Origin: Streptomyces sp. SID13726 | Lineage (GTDB): Bacteria > Actinomycetota > Actinomycetes > Streptomycetales > Streptomycetaceae | Length of the DNA stretch: 64,000 nucleotides | Assembly: GCF_010548375.1 (NCBI RefSeq) | Contig: NZ_JAAGLY010000006.1 | Coordinates: 248,001 to 312,000 of the forward strand | Direction of reading: 5' to 3' | Part shown: in pieces, positions 24,235-33,572 of the stretch | Layout of the letters: each line of letters opens with the position of its first letter | Position numbering within the stretch: the first letter of the stretch is position 1 | Notes under the pieces: generated by a model | The model's database searches: none | Told to the model about the DNA's origin: nothing | The model's input: only the letters and a program-made list of their open reading frames with translations | Position numbers and translations under genes: made by a program

Positions 24235-24534
24235 TCATGCGGCGCCGGAGACCCCAGGGGCGATGAAACGCCGGTGCAGTGGGCTGAAGTCGGTCTGCGG
24301 GACGCCGCTGATTCCGGCCTTCTCGACGGCGGGGGCGAGCCGTTCCGCGAAGAAGGCCTGGAAGGCCTGCTCCGACTCCCACACGTCGACCACATGCAGT
24401 CCGCCCGCGTCGAACCAGGCCACGTGCACCTCACCGCCGACCGGGGCGGACTCCTCCCAGCCGACCGCCTCCCGCACCACCTCGTACTGCTCCGGTGTGA
24501 CCTCGGTCCAGCTCATCGACATCACTACAGCCAT
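24235..24534 (-). CDS. small ABM-superfamily-like protein
   Basis: The protein is 99 aa from ATG at 24534; longer starts would add a low-complexity extension. The pattern SMSWTEVTPEQYEVVREAVG, GEVHVAWFDAGGLHVVDVWE, then SEQAFQAFFAERLAPAVEKA is a beta-alpha-beta dimeric-barrel layout as in antibiotic-biosynthesis-monooxygenase (ABM) and YciI-like proteins, with the SWTE, VDVWES and FFAERL positions typical of the group. There is no catalytic assignment. It stands alone between a repeat-filled gap and a 400-nt gene-free stretch. Confidence 0.75.
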   Translation of the reverse strand: MAVVMSMSWTEVTPEQYEVVREAVGWEESAPVGGEVHVAWFDAGGLHVVDVWESEQAFQAFFAERLAPAVEKAGISGVPQTDFSPLHRRFIAPGVSGAA

Positions 24535-24945
24535 GTCCCGCCCCTCGATCGCTCGTCCAGTACCACCGCCGCACCCGGGACCGGGGCCCCGAACGCGGTG
24601 GCCCGAGCATCGTCCCGCCACGGACGCGGCGGGCGAAGAGCGTGCGGGGGCATCACCCGTCGGTCCGCCGCGCCTTCGCGCCCGGCGTGCGGTCCTGGCG
24701 CGGCGGTCCGCCCGGCCCTCCCCCGTCGACGCGGTCCACCTCGCGTGCCGGCCGGTCCTCCCGTAGTGTCACGGTGCCGCCATGGCAGAACGGGTCCTAC
24801 GGCCTGGGTCGCACGTCGATCACGCCGCGGGCGTGCGTGAGCCACCGCAGGGTCCGTCATCCGTACGGCTCTGTGCGGCCCCGTACGGCTCCGTACGGCG
24901 AGGAAGGGCGCGCAGGTGTCGCGGCTCGACCGATGAGGAGTGCCC
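24535..24945. other. 411-nt gene-free stretch with CCGTACGGC repeats
   Basis: No reading frame with family-like sequence is visible here. Three copies of CCGTACGGC start at 24861, 24881 and 24891, shortly before the SRPBCC gene. The block also serves as the divergent promoter region for the genes starting at 24534 and 24946. Confidence 0.6.
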
Positions 24946-25404
24946 ATGTCAGGACAGTTCGAAGCGGTGACCGAGGTGGACCGGCCGGTGCAGGAAGTGT
25001 TCGCCTACCTCGCCGACGGGCGCAACGACCCCCAGTTCAGCCCTCGGGTTCTCAGGATCGAGCGTGTCCCGGACGGCCCGACCGCCGTGGGCACGGTCTT
25101 CCGGAGCACCGTGAAGGACGCCGGGATGAAGACGGCCCGGGAGTTCCGCATCACCGAGCTGGAAGCGCCGGTGCGGATGCGCTGGACCGAGGTGTCCAAG
25201 AACAGCGTGTCGGTCGGCGAGGGCGGCTACGACCTGGAGTCCCTGCCCGGCGGCGGGACCCGCGTGCGCATCTTCAACGTCCTGGAGGGCCACGGCCTGG
25301 GCAAGCTCCTCGTCGGTCTGGCGCTGACCGCGGCCCGCAAGGACGCCCCCGCCTTCGGCGCCCGGATCAAGGCGGCCGCGGAGAAGGCGATCACGTCCGG
25401 CTGA
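24946..25404 (+). CDS. SRPBCC-family (polyketide cyclase/START-like) protein
   Basis: The protein is 152 aa from ATG at 24946, with GAGGAG at 24935-24940. SGQFEAVTEVDRPVQEVFAY, then LADGRNDPQFSP, GTVFRSTVKDAGMK and VGEGGYDLESLPGGGTRVRI show the SRPBCC helix-grip fold, a hydrophobic ligand cavity without fixed catalytic residues. Ligand or enzymatic role is unknown. It precedes the oxidoreductase/sigma operon by 118 nt but is separated from it by an apparent promoter. Confidence 0.88.
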   Translation: MSGQFEAVTEVDRPVQEVFAYLADGRNDPQFSPRVLRIERVPDGPTAVGTVFRSTVKDAGMKTAREFRITELEAPVRMRWTEVSKNSVSVGEGGYDLESLPGGGTRVRIFNVLEGHGLGKLLVGLALTAARKDAPAFGARIKAAAEKAITSG

Positions 25405-25421
25405 GTGACCCCGCCACGCAT

Positions 25422-25473
25422 GTGACCCAGGTCACTCAATCTCCACGTCACGTTCGGAAGCGCGGCTCGCGTC
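25422..25473 (+). promoter_or_regulatory. candidate ECF41-type autoregulated promoter
   Basis: CGTCACG (25446-25452), a 17-nt spacer and CGTC (25470-25473) resemble the ECF41 promoter pattern TGTCACA-N16-CGTC. They lie 50 nt upstream of the oxidoreductase gene that is translationally coupled to the ECF41 sigma gene. A separate inverted repeat GTGAC-CCAG-GTCAC occurs at 25422-25435. Confidence 0.55.
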
Positions 25474-25522
25474 TGGTGGTCGTTCGCACAGCGGAACGAC
25501 CGACGAAAGAGACGGCGGAGCG

Positions 25523-26716
25523 ATGAACGAGACAGCAGCGCGACAGCACGAGGTCCTGGTCCTGGGCGCCGGTTACGCGGGGCTCTCCGCCGCGATCCAG
25601 CTGGCGGCCCGGACCAGGAAGCGGGGGAACGCGCACGTCACGCTGGTCAACCCGTACGACACCTTCACCGAGCGGCTCCGGCTGCACATGACCGCCACCG
25701 GCCAGGAGACGGCCGTGATGAGCATCCCGGAGCTGCTGGACGGCACCGGCGCGGGCTTCGTCCGCGGCTGGGTGACCGCGGTGGACGCCGACGCCAGGAC
25801 CGTCCGGATCGACGACGACCGGGTGCTGCGCTACGACACCCTGGTCTACGGCCTGGGCAGCGTCGCGGACACCGTCGCCGTCCCCGGGGTCGACGACCAC
25901 GCCCACACCCTCGACACCCGGGAGGACGCCGCCCTCCTCGCCGACCGGCTGGCCCGGCTCGACGCCGGGACCGTGGTGGTCGGCGGCAGCGGCCTCACCG
26001 GTGTCGAGGCCGCCGCGGAGATCGCGGAGCAACACCCGCGTCTCCAGGTGGTGTTGCTGGGCCGGCAGGAGCCCGGTGCGGGCCTGCACCCGAAGGCCAG
26101 GGCCCACCTGGACGCGGCGCTGGCCCGGCTCGGCGTACGGGTGCGGTGCGGTGCCGAGGTGACGAAGGTGCTGCCGGACAGCGTCGAACTCGCCGACGGT
26201 TCCGGGATACCGGCCGCCGCGGTGCTGTGGACCAGCGGCACCCGCGTGTCGCCGCTGGCCGCCGCCGCGGGACTCGCCGTGGACGAGCGCGGACGCGTGG
26301 TCACCGACAGCGCGCTGCGCTCGGTCTCCCACCCCGACGTCTACGCCGTGGGCGACGCGGCGGCGATCCGCCAGGGCTACGGCGTCATGCACGGGACCTG
26401 CCAGAGCGGCATGCCCACCGGTGTGCACGCGGCCCTGTCGATCCTGCGGGTCCTGGCCGGCAAGGAGCCCAGGCCGTTCCGCTTCGGCTACTACCACACA
26501 CCCGTCAGCCTGGGCCGCGAGGACGCCGTCGTACAGTTCACCCACCCCGACGACAGCCCGCGCCGGATCGTGCTGACCGGCAAGCGGGCCGCGAAGTACA
26601 AGGAGACGGTCACGGCCGCGCCCTGGGCGACCTTCGCCCGCATGAAGAGGATGCCCGCCTCGGGCGCGTTCTGGCCGCACGGCGGCCGCCGCACCCGGAC
26701 CCGGAGCGCCAAGTGA
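25523..26716 (+). CDS. FAD-dependent NAD(P)H oxidoreductase, ECF41-associated
   Basis: The protein is 397 aa. Two dinucleotide-binding sites are visible: VLGAGYAGLSAAIQLA (FAD, near the N-terminus) and TVVVGGSGLTGVEAAAEIAE (NADH). DVYAVGDAAAIR near the C-terminus is the flavin-contacting motif of type II NADH dehydrogenase-like enzymes. The stop overlaps the sigma gene start (GTGA at 26713). Carboxymuconolactone decarboxylases, oxidoreductases and epimerases (COE proteins) are the usual neighbours and probable targets of ECF41 sigma factors, and this gene fits that role. The physiological substrate is unknown. Confidence 0.9.
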   Translation: MNETAARQHEVLVLGAGYAGLSAAIQLAARTRKRGNAHVTLVNPYDTFTERLRLHMTATGQETAVMSIPELLDGTGAGFVRGWVTAVDADARTVRIDDDRVLRYDTLVYGLGSVADTVAVPGVDDHAHTLDTREDAALLADRLARLDAGTVVVGGSGLTGVEAAAEIAEQHPRLQVVLLGRQEPGAGLHPKARAHLDAALARLGVRVRCGAEVTKVLPDSVELADGSGIPAAAVLWTSGTRVSPLAAAAGLAVDERGRVVTDSALRSVSHPDVYAVGDAAAIRQGYGVMHGTCQSGMPTGVHAALSILRVLAGKEPRPFRFGYYHTPVSLGREDAVVQFTHPDDSPRRIVLTGKRAAKYKETVTAAPWATFARMKRMPASGAFWPHGGRRTRTRSAK

Positions 26717-27648
26717 CCCGGCCCGTGCCCCGGCCGCAGCAGACCGGCCCCGACCAGCTCACCTTCCAGCAGTACCGCACCCTGCTCTTCTCCGTGGCCT
26801 ACCGCGTCCTCGGCACCGCCGCCGACGCCGAGGACGTGGTCCAGGACGCCTGGCTGAAGTGGTCGGCGGCCGACCGTTCCCAAGTCGCCGACCCGAAGGC
26901 GTACTTGACCCGGATCGTCTCCAACCTGTCGATGGACCAGCTCCGTTCGGCCCGCCGCAAGCGCGAGACGTACGTCGGTCCCTGGCTCCCCGAGCCGATC
27001 CTCACCGGCCCGGACACCGCCGAGGGGGTGGCCGCGTCGGACTCGGTCTCCACGGCCCTGCTGGTCGTCCTGGAGACCCTGAGCCCCCTGGAGCGCGCGG
27101 TGTTCGTGCTGAAGGAGGTCTTCGCCTTCAGCTACGTCGAGATCGCGGAGGCGGTGGAGCGCTCCGAGGCGGCGGTCCGGCAGGCCGCGCACCGCGCCCG
27201 TGAGCACGTCCAGGCCCGCCGGCCCCGCTTCCCCGCGGACCGGGCCCGCCGACGCGATGTCACCGAGCGCTTCTTCGCGGCGACCACCGGCGGTGACATC
27301 AACGCCCTCATGGAGCTGCTCTCCCCGGACGTGACACTCTGGACCGACGGCGGCGGCAAGGTCCGCCAGGCCCTCAAGCCGGTCAACGGCCGGGACACCG
27401 TGGCCCGTTGGTTCGCCGCACTCGCCGGGGCGACCTACCAGGGCCTTGAGCCCGGACAGATGCGGGCGGAGCTCACGTCGGTCAACGGCGGCCCCGGCGT
27501 GGTCTTCCGCGGCCCCGACCGTGTCATCGCCACGCTGACCTTCGACTTCGACCCGGAAGGCCGTATCTCGACCATCCACAACATGGCCAACCCCGACAAG
27601 CTCCACGCGGTGACCGAGGGCGTCCGGTACGACGGGCTCACCGGCTGA
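26713..27648 (+). CDS. sigJ: ECF41-group RNA polymerase sigma factor (SigJ type)
   Basis: The protein is 311 aa from GTG at 26713. Sigma region 2 (RTLLFSVAYRVLGTAADAED, VVQDAWLKW) and region 4 (LSPLERAVFVLKEVFAFSYV, EIAEAVERSEAAVRQ) are joined by a linker holding WLPEP. A SnoaL-like C-terminal domain carries DGGGK and NPDKL. These three signatures define group ECF41, in which the C-terminal domain replaces a separate anti-sigma factor and both inhibits and supports activity. It is coupled to the upstream oxidoreductase and probably drives its own operon through the CGTCACG-CGTC element. Confidence 0.93.
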   Translation: MTRPVPRPQQTGPDQLTFQQYRTLLFSVAYRVLGTAADAEDVVQDAWLKWSAADRSQVADPKAYLTRIVSNLSMDQLRSARRKRETYVGPWLPEPILTGPDTAEGVAASDSVSTALLVVLETLSPLERAVFVLKEVFAFSYVEIAEAVERSEAAVRQAAHRAREHVQARRPRFPADRARRRDVTERFFAATTGGDINALMELLSPDVTLWTDGGGKVRQALKPVNGRDTVARWFAALAGATYQGLEPGQMRAELTSVNGGPGVVFRGPDRVIATLTFDFDPEGRISTIHNMANPDKLHAVTEGVRYDGLTG

Positions 27649-27758
27649 GGCGGCCTCCCACCGCGTTCCTCCGCCCGACAGGACTGCGAGTCGCCGTATG
27701 TCGCAGATCACCCCGCGCACGCCCATGCGCCGGGAACACACCGCATGTCAAGGAGCAC

Positions 27759-28688
27759 ATGGCCGTGAACGTCGAGATCTCCCCGCACCTTCGCGACACC
27801 GCCGCCCGGCTCGGGGCCGGTGTGCCGTACGCCCTCAAGGTCCTGGCCGGCCGGTTGGCGGACGACCCCGACCTCGGCCGCCCCTCGGACCTCCCCGGCA
27901 TCCTCACCGCGACCGTCGACGGCGAACTCTTCGAGGACTGCCCGGACTTGAACGTCGGCTACATCCGCGAACCCGACCGCGTCGAGATCCGGTACGTGAG
28001 TACGGCGTCCACCGCGCAACCCGCCAACACCTCCGCGGACACCCAGGAGCCGCACGAGGTCCCGGCGTCGGAGCCGCCTGCGGATCCCGTCGCCGACGCG
28101 ATCACCGTGCGGGAGGTCGCCGACGCCTGGCGCCGTATCACCGCCTGGCTCCGGCACCACGCCCCCGACTCCTACGCCGCCCTCCGCACCGGCGCCGACT
28201 CCGCCACCGTCGCTGCCGTGGAGGCGGCCCTCGGCGTCCGGATACCCGTCGAGCTGCGCACCCTGTGGCTGCTGACGGCAGGTGACGACGGGGCCCGCGG
28301 CTGGGGCTGCCTGCCGGGCAACAGGGCGCTGATGCCCCTGGACGCGGTGGCCGCCTTCCACGAGCGGAGGACACGGTCCCGGACCGACGGCGGGAGCACC
28401 GCGTGGCAGGCGACCTGGATCCCGGTCGTCGCCCTGGGCCCGGCCGACCACACCTCGGGGCTGTACCTGGACACCGCGACCGGTTACCTGGGCCGCTGGT
28501 CCCCCTACGCCGAAGCCCCCGACGACGAACTCGACACCCTGGTCACCTACTTGGAGGAAGTCGCCGACATGCTCGAAGCTCCCGCCCTGGCCGCCCGGGA
28601 CAAGCCCGGGCTGGTCGGTGGGGTACTGGTGTGGGGCAGTGCGGTCGTCCCCGGGCAGGAAGAGGGGTGGCGGCCCCTGGCCGGCTGA
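27759..28688 (+). CDS. SMI1/KNR4 (SUKH-type) protein
   Basis: The protein is 309 aa with AAGGAG ahead of the ATG. The N-terminal ~80 residues are a separate small domain (MAVNVEISPHLRDTAARLGA). A Thr/Glu/Pro-rich linker leads to the SUKH domain (about 118-280): VADAWRRITAWLRHHAPDSY, VAAVEAALGVRIPVELRTLW, LLTAGDDGARGWGCLPGNRA and WIPVVALGPADHTSGLYLD. SUKH proteins are commonly immunity proteins against polymorphic toxins, but no toxin gene is adjacent. It converges with the TPR gene ending at 28755. Confidence 0.85.
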   Translation: MAVNVEISPHLRDTAARLGAGVPYALKVLAGRLADDPDLGRPSDLPGILTATVDGELFEDCPDLNVGYIREPDRVEIRYVSTASTAQPANTSADTQEPHEVPASEPPADPVADAITVREVADAWRRITAWLRHHAPDSYAALRTGADSATVAAVEAALGVRIPVELRTLWLLTAGDDGARGWGCLPGNRALMPLDAVAAFHERRTRSRTDGGSTAWQATWIPVVALGPADHTSGLYLDTATGYLGRWSPYAEAPDDELDTLVTYLEEVADMLEAPALAARDKPGLVGGVLVWGSAVVPGQEEGWRPLAG

Positions 28689-28754
28689 AGGTCGGCACGG
28701 GCCCAAGTGCGGGGCTCCGCAGGCGACTTGTCAGCAGCCGGAGCCGCCGGTACG

Positions 28755-31682
28755 TCACTCCTCGTCGCGCAGCCGCGCCGCCAGGGACGTCAGCGGCTCG
28801 GTCTTCTCCGTGTGGCCCCGCGCGTTCAGGTGGGAGATCGCCGCGTCGAGGCGGGTGAGGGCGGGGGCGGGGCGTTCCAGGTAGAGGCCCTCCACGGCGC
28901 CCGCGAGGCGGACGCACTCGGTCCATTCGCCGGCCCGGTCGTCCTCGGGACCCGGATCGCCGAGCAGGGCGAGGGCCTTGTCCAGGGCGATCAGCGCGTC
29001 CTCGTACTCGCCCGCGTAGGCGTTGACCCGGCCGTACTCGTAGGCCAGGGCGCTGTCCAGGGAACGGCCGTGGGCCTCATACCCGGCATCCCGGGCCTCG
29101 TCGGCGATCCGGCCCGCGGCGCCGAGGTGGCCGAGGGCGGCGGGCAGTCCGTCAGCGCCCTGCTTCTGGGCCTGGAGGCGGGCGAGTTCGCGCAGGCTGT
29201 TGCTGAGCAGCTCGAGGCGGGGCTCCCGGCCGTGGGCGGCGATCGCCTGTCCCACGGCCTCGCCTGCCCGGTCGAACTCACCGGACTCGGCGAGGAGTAC
29301 GGCCGTCTCCGCGGCGATCATGGCGTGGCTGCCCGGGTCGTCGTCCCAGCCCGCGGACTCGGCCGCGAGGGCGACGAACTCCGCGGTGGCAGCCTTGAGA
29401 TCGTCCCCCGAGTGCAGTGCGCGGGCCCGGGTCAGACGCAGCTGGGCGGCGAGCCGGTCGTCCAACTCCCCGTCGGCGACGTCCGGTTCGGCCAGCAGCG
29501 AGTCGAGCAGCGCGATGCAGTCGTCGATGCGGCCCAGGTCGAGGCTGAGCTGTGCCGCGTTGCTGTAGGTGCAGAACGCGTCGATCCTGCTGCCGTGGCG
29601 CAGGTCCAGTTCCGCCGAGCGGGTCAGGTGCCGCAGTGCCTCGTCGGGGCGGCCCAGGCGCATACAGGCCTCGGCGAGATCGCGGTGGAGGCGGGTGGTG
29701 TCGACGGCGTCGGCGGGCCACTCGGCGGCCAGTCGCAGACCTTCGGTGAGATCCGTGTACGCCCCCTGCGCGTCCCGCAGGCCGAGCCGCAGCCGTCCGC
29801 GCAGGCCGAGGGCGCGGGGCTGGTGCCAGGCGGGGCCGTGCGTCTTCAGCCGGTCGACCAGGGCGTCGGTCTCGGTGACCGCGGCGGGCAGGTCGCCGGA
29901 GATGGCGTGGGTGCTGGCCCGCAGCAGCAGGCTGCCGGCGATCTGCGCGACGACGTCGTGCCGGGTGGCGAAGGTGTGCAGGAGGTCCACCTCGGCGAGG
30001 GCGGGCGCGATGTGCTCCTCGCTCCTCGTCGCCTGGAGGCGCAGCCCGAACGTGGACGCCCGCAGCCGCAGCAGACGGGCCTCCTGGTTCGGGGTGAGAC
30101 CGGGTGTCTCCTCGTGCAGCCGGACCAGGGACGCGTGCGCCTCGGTGAGCGCGGCGCCCATCGCCTCGGCGTCCTCCACCGGGATCTCGGCGGTGGAGAG
30201 CAGGGCGCAGGCGCGGGCGAGTGCCGCCTGTCCCGGCAGCTCCGCGGCCTCGTACAGGGCCGCTGCCTCGTCGTGGAGGGCGACGGCGTCGGCGAACTCG
30301 TCCTTCTCGGCCAGCCGGTCCGCCTCCTCGTCCAGCAGCTCCGCGCGCAGCCGGACCAGCGGGCCCACGGCCGGGTCGTCGGGGTGGGTGTAGTCGCGGG
30401 CGGCGACGAGTGTGCGCAGCCGCGCCCAGCAGGCCCGCGCGTCCGGGTGCCCCTGCTCGTCCAACTCCCTTGCCCGGGCGATAAGTTCGGGCAGCTCCTC
30501 GGGTACGGCGGCGGTCGTACGGGCGGCGGGCGCCGCGACCGGGGCGGGCGCCGGGGCGATGTCGTCGAGGGTGCGGGTGCGCAGGGTCAGTTCCAGCGCG
30601 TCGAGCAGCGGGGCCCGGTCGAGGCGGGCGCCGCGGCGGTCGGCGTGGGTCGTGGTGCCGTTGCGGGCGTCGAAGCGGGCGGCGAGGTCGTCGGCGCGGC
30701 GCTTCACCTCGGCGCGCAGACCGGCCACCGTCCAGGTGCGGCCCGGGTATCCGACGGTCGGCAGTTCGGCGCGGCCGAGGAGTTCGACGCGCTGGAGGAG
30801 CACCTCGACTCCGGTGAGGAAGTCGAACTGGTCCAGCGGCGAGTCGACCTCGTCGAACAGGTTCCGGTTCTCGGCGAGGAGTTCCAGGCCGCGGGCCTCG
30901 TTGCCGGTCAGGGCGCAGAACTCCAGGTGGCGGCCGACCTCGCCGGACATCGAGGGGTTGCGCCGGCAGCCGCGGTAGCCGGCGAGGTGCAGTTCGCGGG
31001 CCCGGTCGAGGCGGCCGGTGCGCAGCAGGGGGAGCAGGGCGTGGGAGATGGAACGGGCGGGCTCCTCCTGGCAGGACTCCTTCCCGGCCAGGACGGGTTC
31101 CCAGGTGCTCAGGGCCCGCTCGTCGTCGCCCCCGGCGAGGTGGTGGCGGGCCCGCTCACAGATCTCGCAGGCCTCGCAGTCGCTGAGCCGGGTGCGGGTG
31201 CGGCCCGCCCACAGCTCGTAGGCGTCGGCGGTGCCCTCGCCGACGTGCAGGGCGAGCTGGAACGCCTGACTGTAGTAGGGCTGGAGGCCGAGGCCGGCCT
31301 TCTCGTAGCGGTCGCGCATCTCGGTCAGCCACTGGCGCAGGCTGGCCAGCGGTATCTCGGGGAGCTGGCGCAGCGCGTGGGCCACCCACTTGAAGCGCCA
31401 GAAGAGCAGGTGGCGCAGCCGGTCGTCGAAGAGGTCGGGCTGCGAGTCGAAGAGGGTGAGCAGCCGGGCGAAGACGACCGGCGACTTCCGGGGCTCGGAG
31501 CCGTAGGTGTACGCCTCCTGGAGTTCGAGGAGCGCGTGGATCAGCGGGCCGGGCTCCTCGAACTGCTCGGCGGCGTCGACGAGTTCCTCGGCGGTGACGG
31601 TGCGGGTGCGGCCGTAGGGGCGCCGGTCGTTCTCCTCCAGCGCCTGGTACAGCTCGGCGGTGGTCTGGGGTGCGGTGGGCAT
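28755..31682 (-). CDS. large tetratricopeptide-repeat protein linked to Hsp90 gene
   Basis: The protein is 975 aa, almost entirely helical with TPR-like repeats, clearest in the C-terminal two-thirds (for example LRHLTRSAELDLRHGSRIDA and GEYEDALIALDKALALLGDP). A cysteine cluster DCEACEICERARHH sits near residue 170. There is no enzymatic motif, signal or membrane helix. The ATG is two bases after the stop of the Hsp90 gene, so translation is coupled and the products probably act together. By analogy with eukaryotic TPR co-chaperones it may dock on the chaperone, but that is inference; the Hsp90 has no MEEVD tail. Confidence 0.82.
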   Translation of the reverse strand: MPTAPQTTAELYQALEENDRRPYGRTRTVTAEELVDAAEQFEEPGPLIHALLELQEAYTYGSEPRKSPVVFARLLTLFDSQPDLFDDRLRHLLFWRFKWVAHALRQLPEIPLASLRQWLTEMRDRYEKAGLGLQPYYSQAFQLALHVGEGTADAYELWAGRTRTRLSDCEACEICERARHHLAGGDDERALSTWEPVLAGKESCQEEPARSISHALLPLLRTGRLDRARELHLAGYRGCRRNPSMSGEVGRHLEFCALTGNEARGLELLAENRNLFDEVDSPLDQFDFLTGVEVLLQRVELLGRAELPTVGYPGRTWTVAGLRAEVKRRADDLAARFDARNGTTTHADRRGARLDRAPLLDALELTLRTRTLDDIAPAPAPVAAPAARTTAAVPEELPELIARARELDEQGHPDARACWARLRTLVAARDYTHPDDPAVGPLVRLRAELLDEEADRLAEKDEFADAVALHDEAAALYEAAELPGQAALARACALLSTAEIPVEDAEAMGAALTEAHASLVRLHEETPGLTPNQEARLLRLRASTFGLRLQATRSEEHIAPALAEVDLLHTFATRHDVVAQIAGSLLLRASTHAISGDLPAAVTETDALVDRLKTHGPAWHQPRALGLRGRLRLGLRDAQGAYTDLTEGLRLAAEWPADAVDTTRLHRDLAEACMRLGRPDEALRHLTRSAELDLRHGSRIDAFCTYSNAAQLSLDLGRIDDCIALLDSLLAEPDVADGELDDRLAAQLRLTRARALHSGDDLKAATAEFVALAAESAGWDDDPGSHAMIAAETAVLLAESGEFDRAGEAVGQAIAAHGREPRLELLSNSLRELARLQAQKQGADGLPAALGHLGAAGRIADEARDAGYEAHGRSLDSALAYEYGRVNAYAGEYEDALIALDKALALLGDPGPEDDRAGEWTECVRLAGAVEGLYLERPAPALTRLDAAISHLNARGHTEKTEPLTSLAARLRDEE

Positions 31683-31684
31683 CG

Positions 31685-33529
31685 TCAGCTGTCCTTGCGG
31701 AGGGCGTGGGCGAGAAGGTCGAGGAACGAGCGGTTGATGAGGCTCGACTCGGCGGGCCTGAGCGGACGCCGGGACAGCATCGCGGCCTGGCCGTAGAGGG
31801 CTTCGGCGCTGGTGCGGGCCAGCTCGGGTTCACCGATGGTGACGGCGGTGCGGACCAGCGGGTTGAGCTGGTTGAGGATCAGCTGGGCCCGGGGTGCCTC
31901 CTGGCGCAGGGCGCCGAGGATGTCGCCCCACAGGCCGCCCTCCTGCTCGCGGGCGAGCTGGGAGCGGGTGCGCTCGTGGCGGGCCTCGCGGCTGTCGACG
32001 AGGAGGGCGGGGGCGGACGCGGGCTGGAAGGTGCGCAGCGCGACATCGCACTCGAAGACGGCGAGGGCGTCGCGGGCCTGGGCGAGGTAGGCCGCGGCGG
32101 CCAGCTCCGTCTCCCGGTCGACGGGGTCGAGATGGGCGGTGAGGGTCGCCGGGTCGAGGTCGGCGACGGTGGCCTCGGGCCGGATCTCGGGCAGCCGGTG
32201 GACCAGTTCACGGTCGTAGGTGTAGCCGCCGTTGACGACACCGAGTCCCGCGGCCGAGGCGATGGCGGCGACCTGCCGGAACTCCTCCACGCTGGACGTG
32301 ACGAGCACCGTGCGGTGGGTGCGCGCGAACTCGTCGAGGGTGCAGTGCCCGTCGGTGGTCTCGAACGGCAGCCAGGGCAGCAGCATCCGCAGGATCTCGT
32401 CGTCGTGCACGGCGAGGGACTTCACGGCCAGGTGGTGGGCCTGGAGGAAACGGCCGAGCAGTTCCGGGTCGCTGGCGGCGGCCCGGGCGATCCACGCGCG
32501 CAGCCGCTCGGCGAGGGCGTCGCGTACGGCGGCGAGGGTGTCGTCCTCGTACAGGGACTCGCGGGACGCCGTGGGGCGCAGGCTCTCGGCGTCGACGACA
32601 CAGCGCACGAAGAACGCCCAGTCGGGCAGGATCTCCTCGGCCTGCTCGGACAGCAGCATGCCCTTGACGTGCACGCGGTGGCCGTGGCGGCGCCCGGCCG
32701 GCACCGTCTCGGGCAGCACGCACGCGATGCCCTTCAGGCCCACGGCGGGCAGGTCCAGCTCGATGGTGTCCAGCGGGGTGAACCCGAAGACCTCCTCGCC
32801 GTACCCGGCCAGTGCGCGGGAACGCGCTCCCGGTGTGGGGTACGTGCGCGCCCAGGGCGCGGGCTCGGGGTTGACGGGTGCGCCCGGGCCGCCGGTGCCG
32901 TCGTCGAAGGTCACCGGGTGGCGCAGCAGGGAGCCGAAGTGGCGGGCCAGCGCCTGTACTTGGACGGGGCTGGTCCACTCGCCCGCGTCGGCGCGGGGCG
33001 TCAGGGTGACGGTGGTGCCGGGCCGGGGGCGGGCGGAGGCGGGCAGGGTGCGGACGGTGTAGCTGCCGTCGCCGCGGCCCCGCCACTCCACGGTGGGTGC
33101 GTCGGGGGTGCGGGCGGAACGGCTGAGGACGTGGATCTCGTCCGCGACCAGGAAGCAGGAGAGCAGGCCGATGCCGAACTGGCCGATGAAGTCGGCCCGT
33201 TGCTCGGCGATCTTCTCGGCGCGCTTGCTGCTGCGGCCGATGGTGGCGAGGAAGGTGTGCACGTCGGCCTCGGTGAGTCCGACGCCGTCGTCCTCGACGC
33301 GTACGACCTTGCCGTCGGCGTGGACGCGGATGCCGAACCGCTGGGCGGCGGCCGGTTCGAGGGCGTGCCGGGCGGTCAGCGCGTCCACGGCGTTCTGGAG
33401 GAGTTCGCGCAGGTAGACGCGGGGGCTCGAATAGAGGTGGTGGGAGAGGAGGTCGACGAGGCCGCGCAGGTCCACCTGGAAGGTGCGGTCGGCGGTGGCC
33501 GGGCTCGAAGGGGTTTCGGGCAGAGTCAT
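31685..33529 (-). CDS. Hsp90-family (HtpG-like) molecular chaperone
   Basis: The protein is 614 aa, close to bacterial HtpG length. GHKL ATP-site motifs are intact: E42 and N46 in RELLQNAVDA (N box), VEDDGVGL (77-84) and GQFGIGLLSCF (116-126). Middle-domain sequence includes VNPEPAPWARTYPTPGARSR, VHVKGMLLSEQAEEILPDWA and RCVVDAESLRPTASRESLYE, the last typical of HSP90-type proteins. The C-terminus ends HALRKDS without MEEVD. It lies in an operon between a 328-aa protein and a 975-aa TPR protein, an arrangement unlike a housekeeping htpG. Confidence 0.92.
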   Translation of the reverse strand: MTLPETPSSPATADRTFQVDLRGLVDLLSHHLYSSPRVYLRELLQNAVDALTARHALEPAAAQRFGIRVHADGKVVRVEDDGVGLTEADVHTFLATIGRSSKRAEKIAEQRADFIGQFGIGLLSCFLVADEIHVLSRSARTPDAPTVEWRGRGDGSYTVRTLPASARPRPGTTVTLTPRADAGEWTSPVQVQALARHFGSLLRHPVTFDDGTGGPGAPVNPEPAPWARTYPTPGARSRALAGYGEEVFGFTPLDTIELDLPAVGLKGIACVLPETVPAGRRHGHRVHVKGMLLSEQAEEILPDWAFFVRCVVDAESLRPTASRESLYEDDTLAAVRDALAERLRAWIARAAASDPELLGRFLQAHHLAVKSLAVHDDEILRMLLPWLPFETTDGHCTLDEFARTHRTVLVTSSVEEFRQVAAIASAAGLGVVNGGYTYDRELVHRLPEIRPEATVADLDPATLTAHLDPVDRETELAAAAYLAQARDALAVFECDVALRTFQPASAPALLVDSREARHERTRSQLAREQEGGLWGDILGALRQEAPRAQLILNQLNPLVRTAVTIGEPELARTSAEALYGQAAMLSRRPLRPAESSLINRSFLDLLAHALRKDS

Positions 33530-33572
33530 CGGGCAGTCCGTGGTGGTGGTCGAGGAGTGGTGGCGGGCGCGG

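Noticed and set aside
24861..24900. CCGTACGGC triplet as a specific operator array
   Set aside because: CGTACGG-type words are common in Streptomyces DNA and the spacing (20 and 10 nt) is irregular; recorded only as a repeat.
28707..31796. 1029-codon open frame opposite the TPR gene
   Set aside because: Composition is Gly/Val/Gln-rich shadow sequence, whereas the minus strand encodes regular TPR helices and abuts the Hsp90 gene properly.
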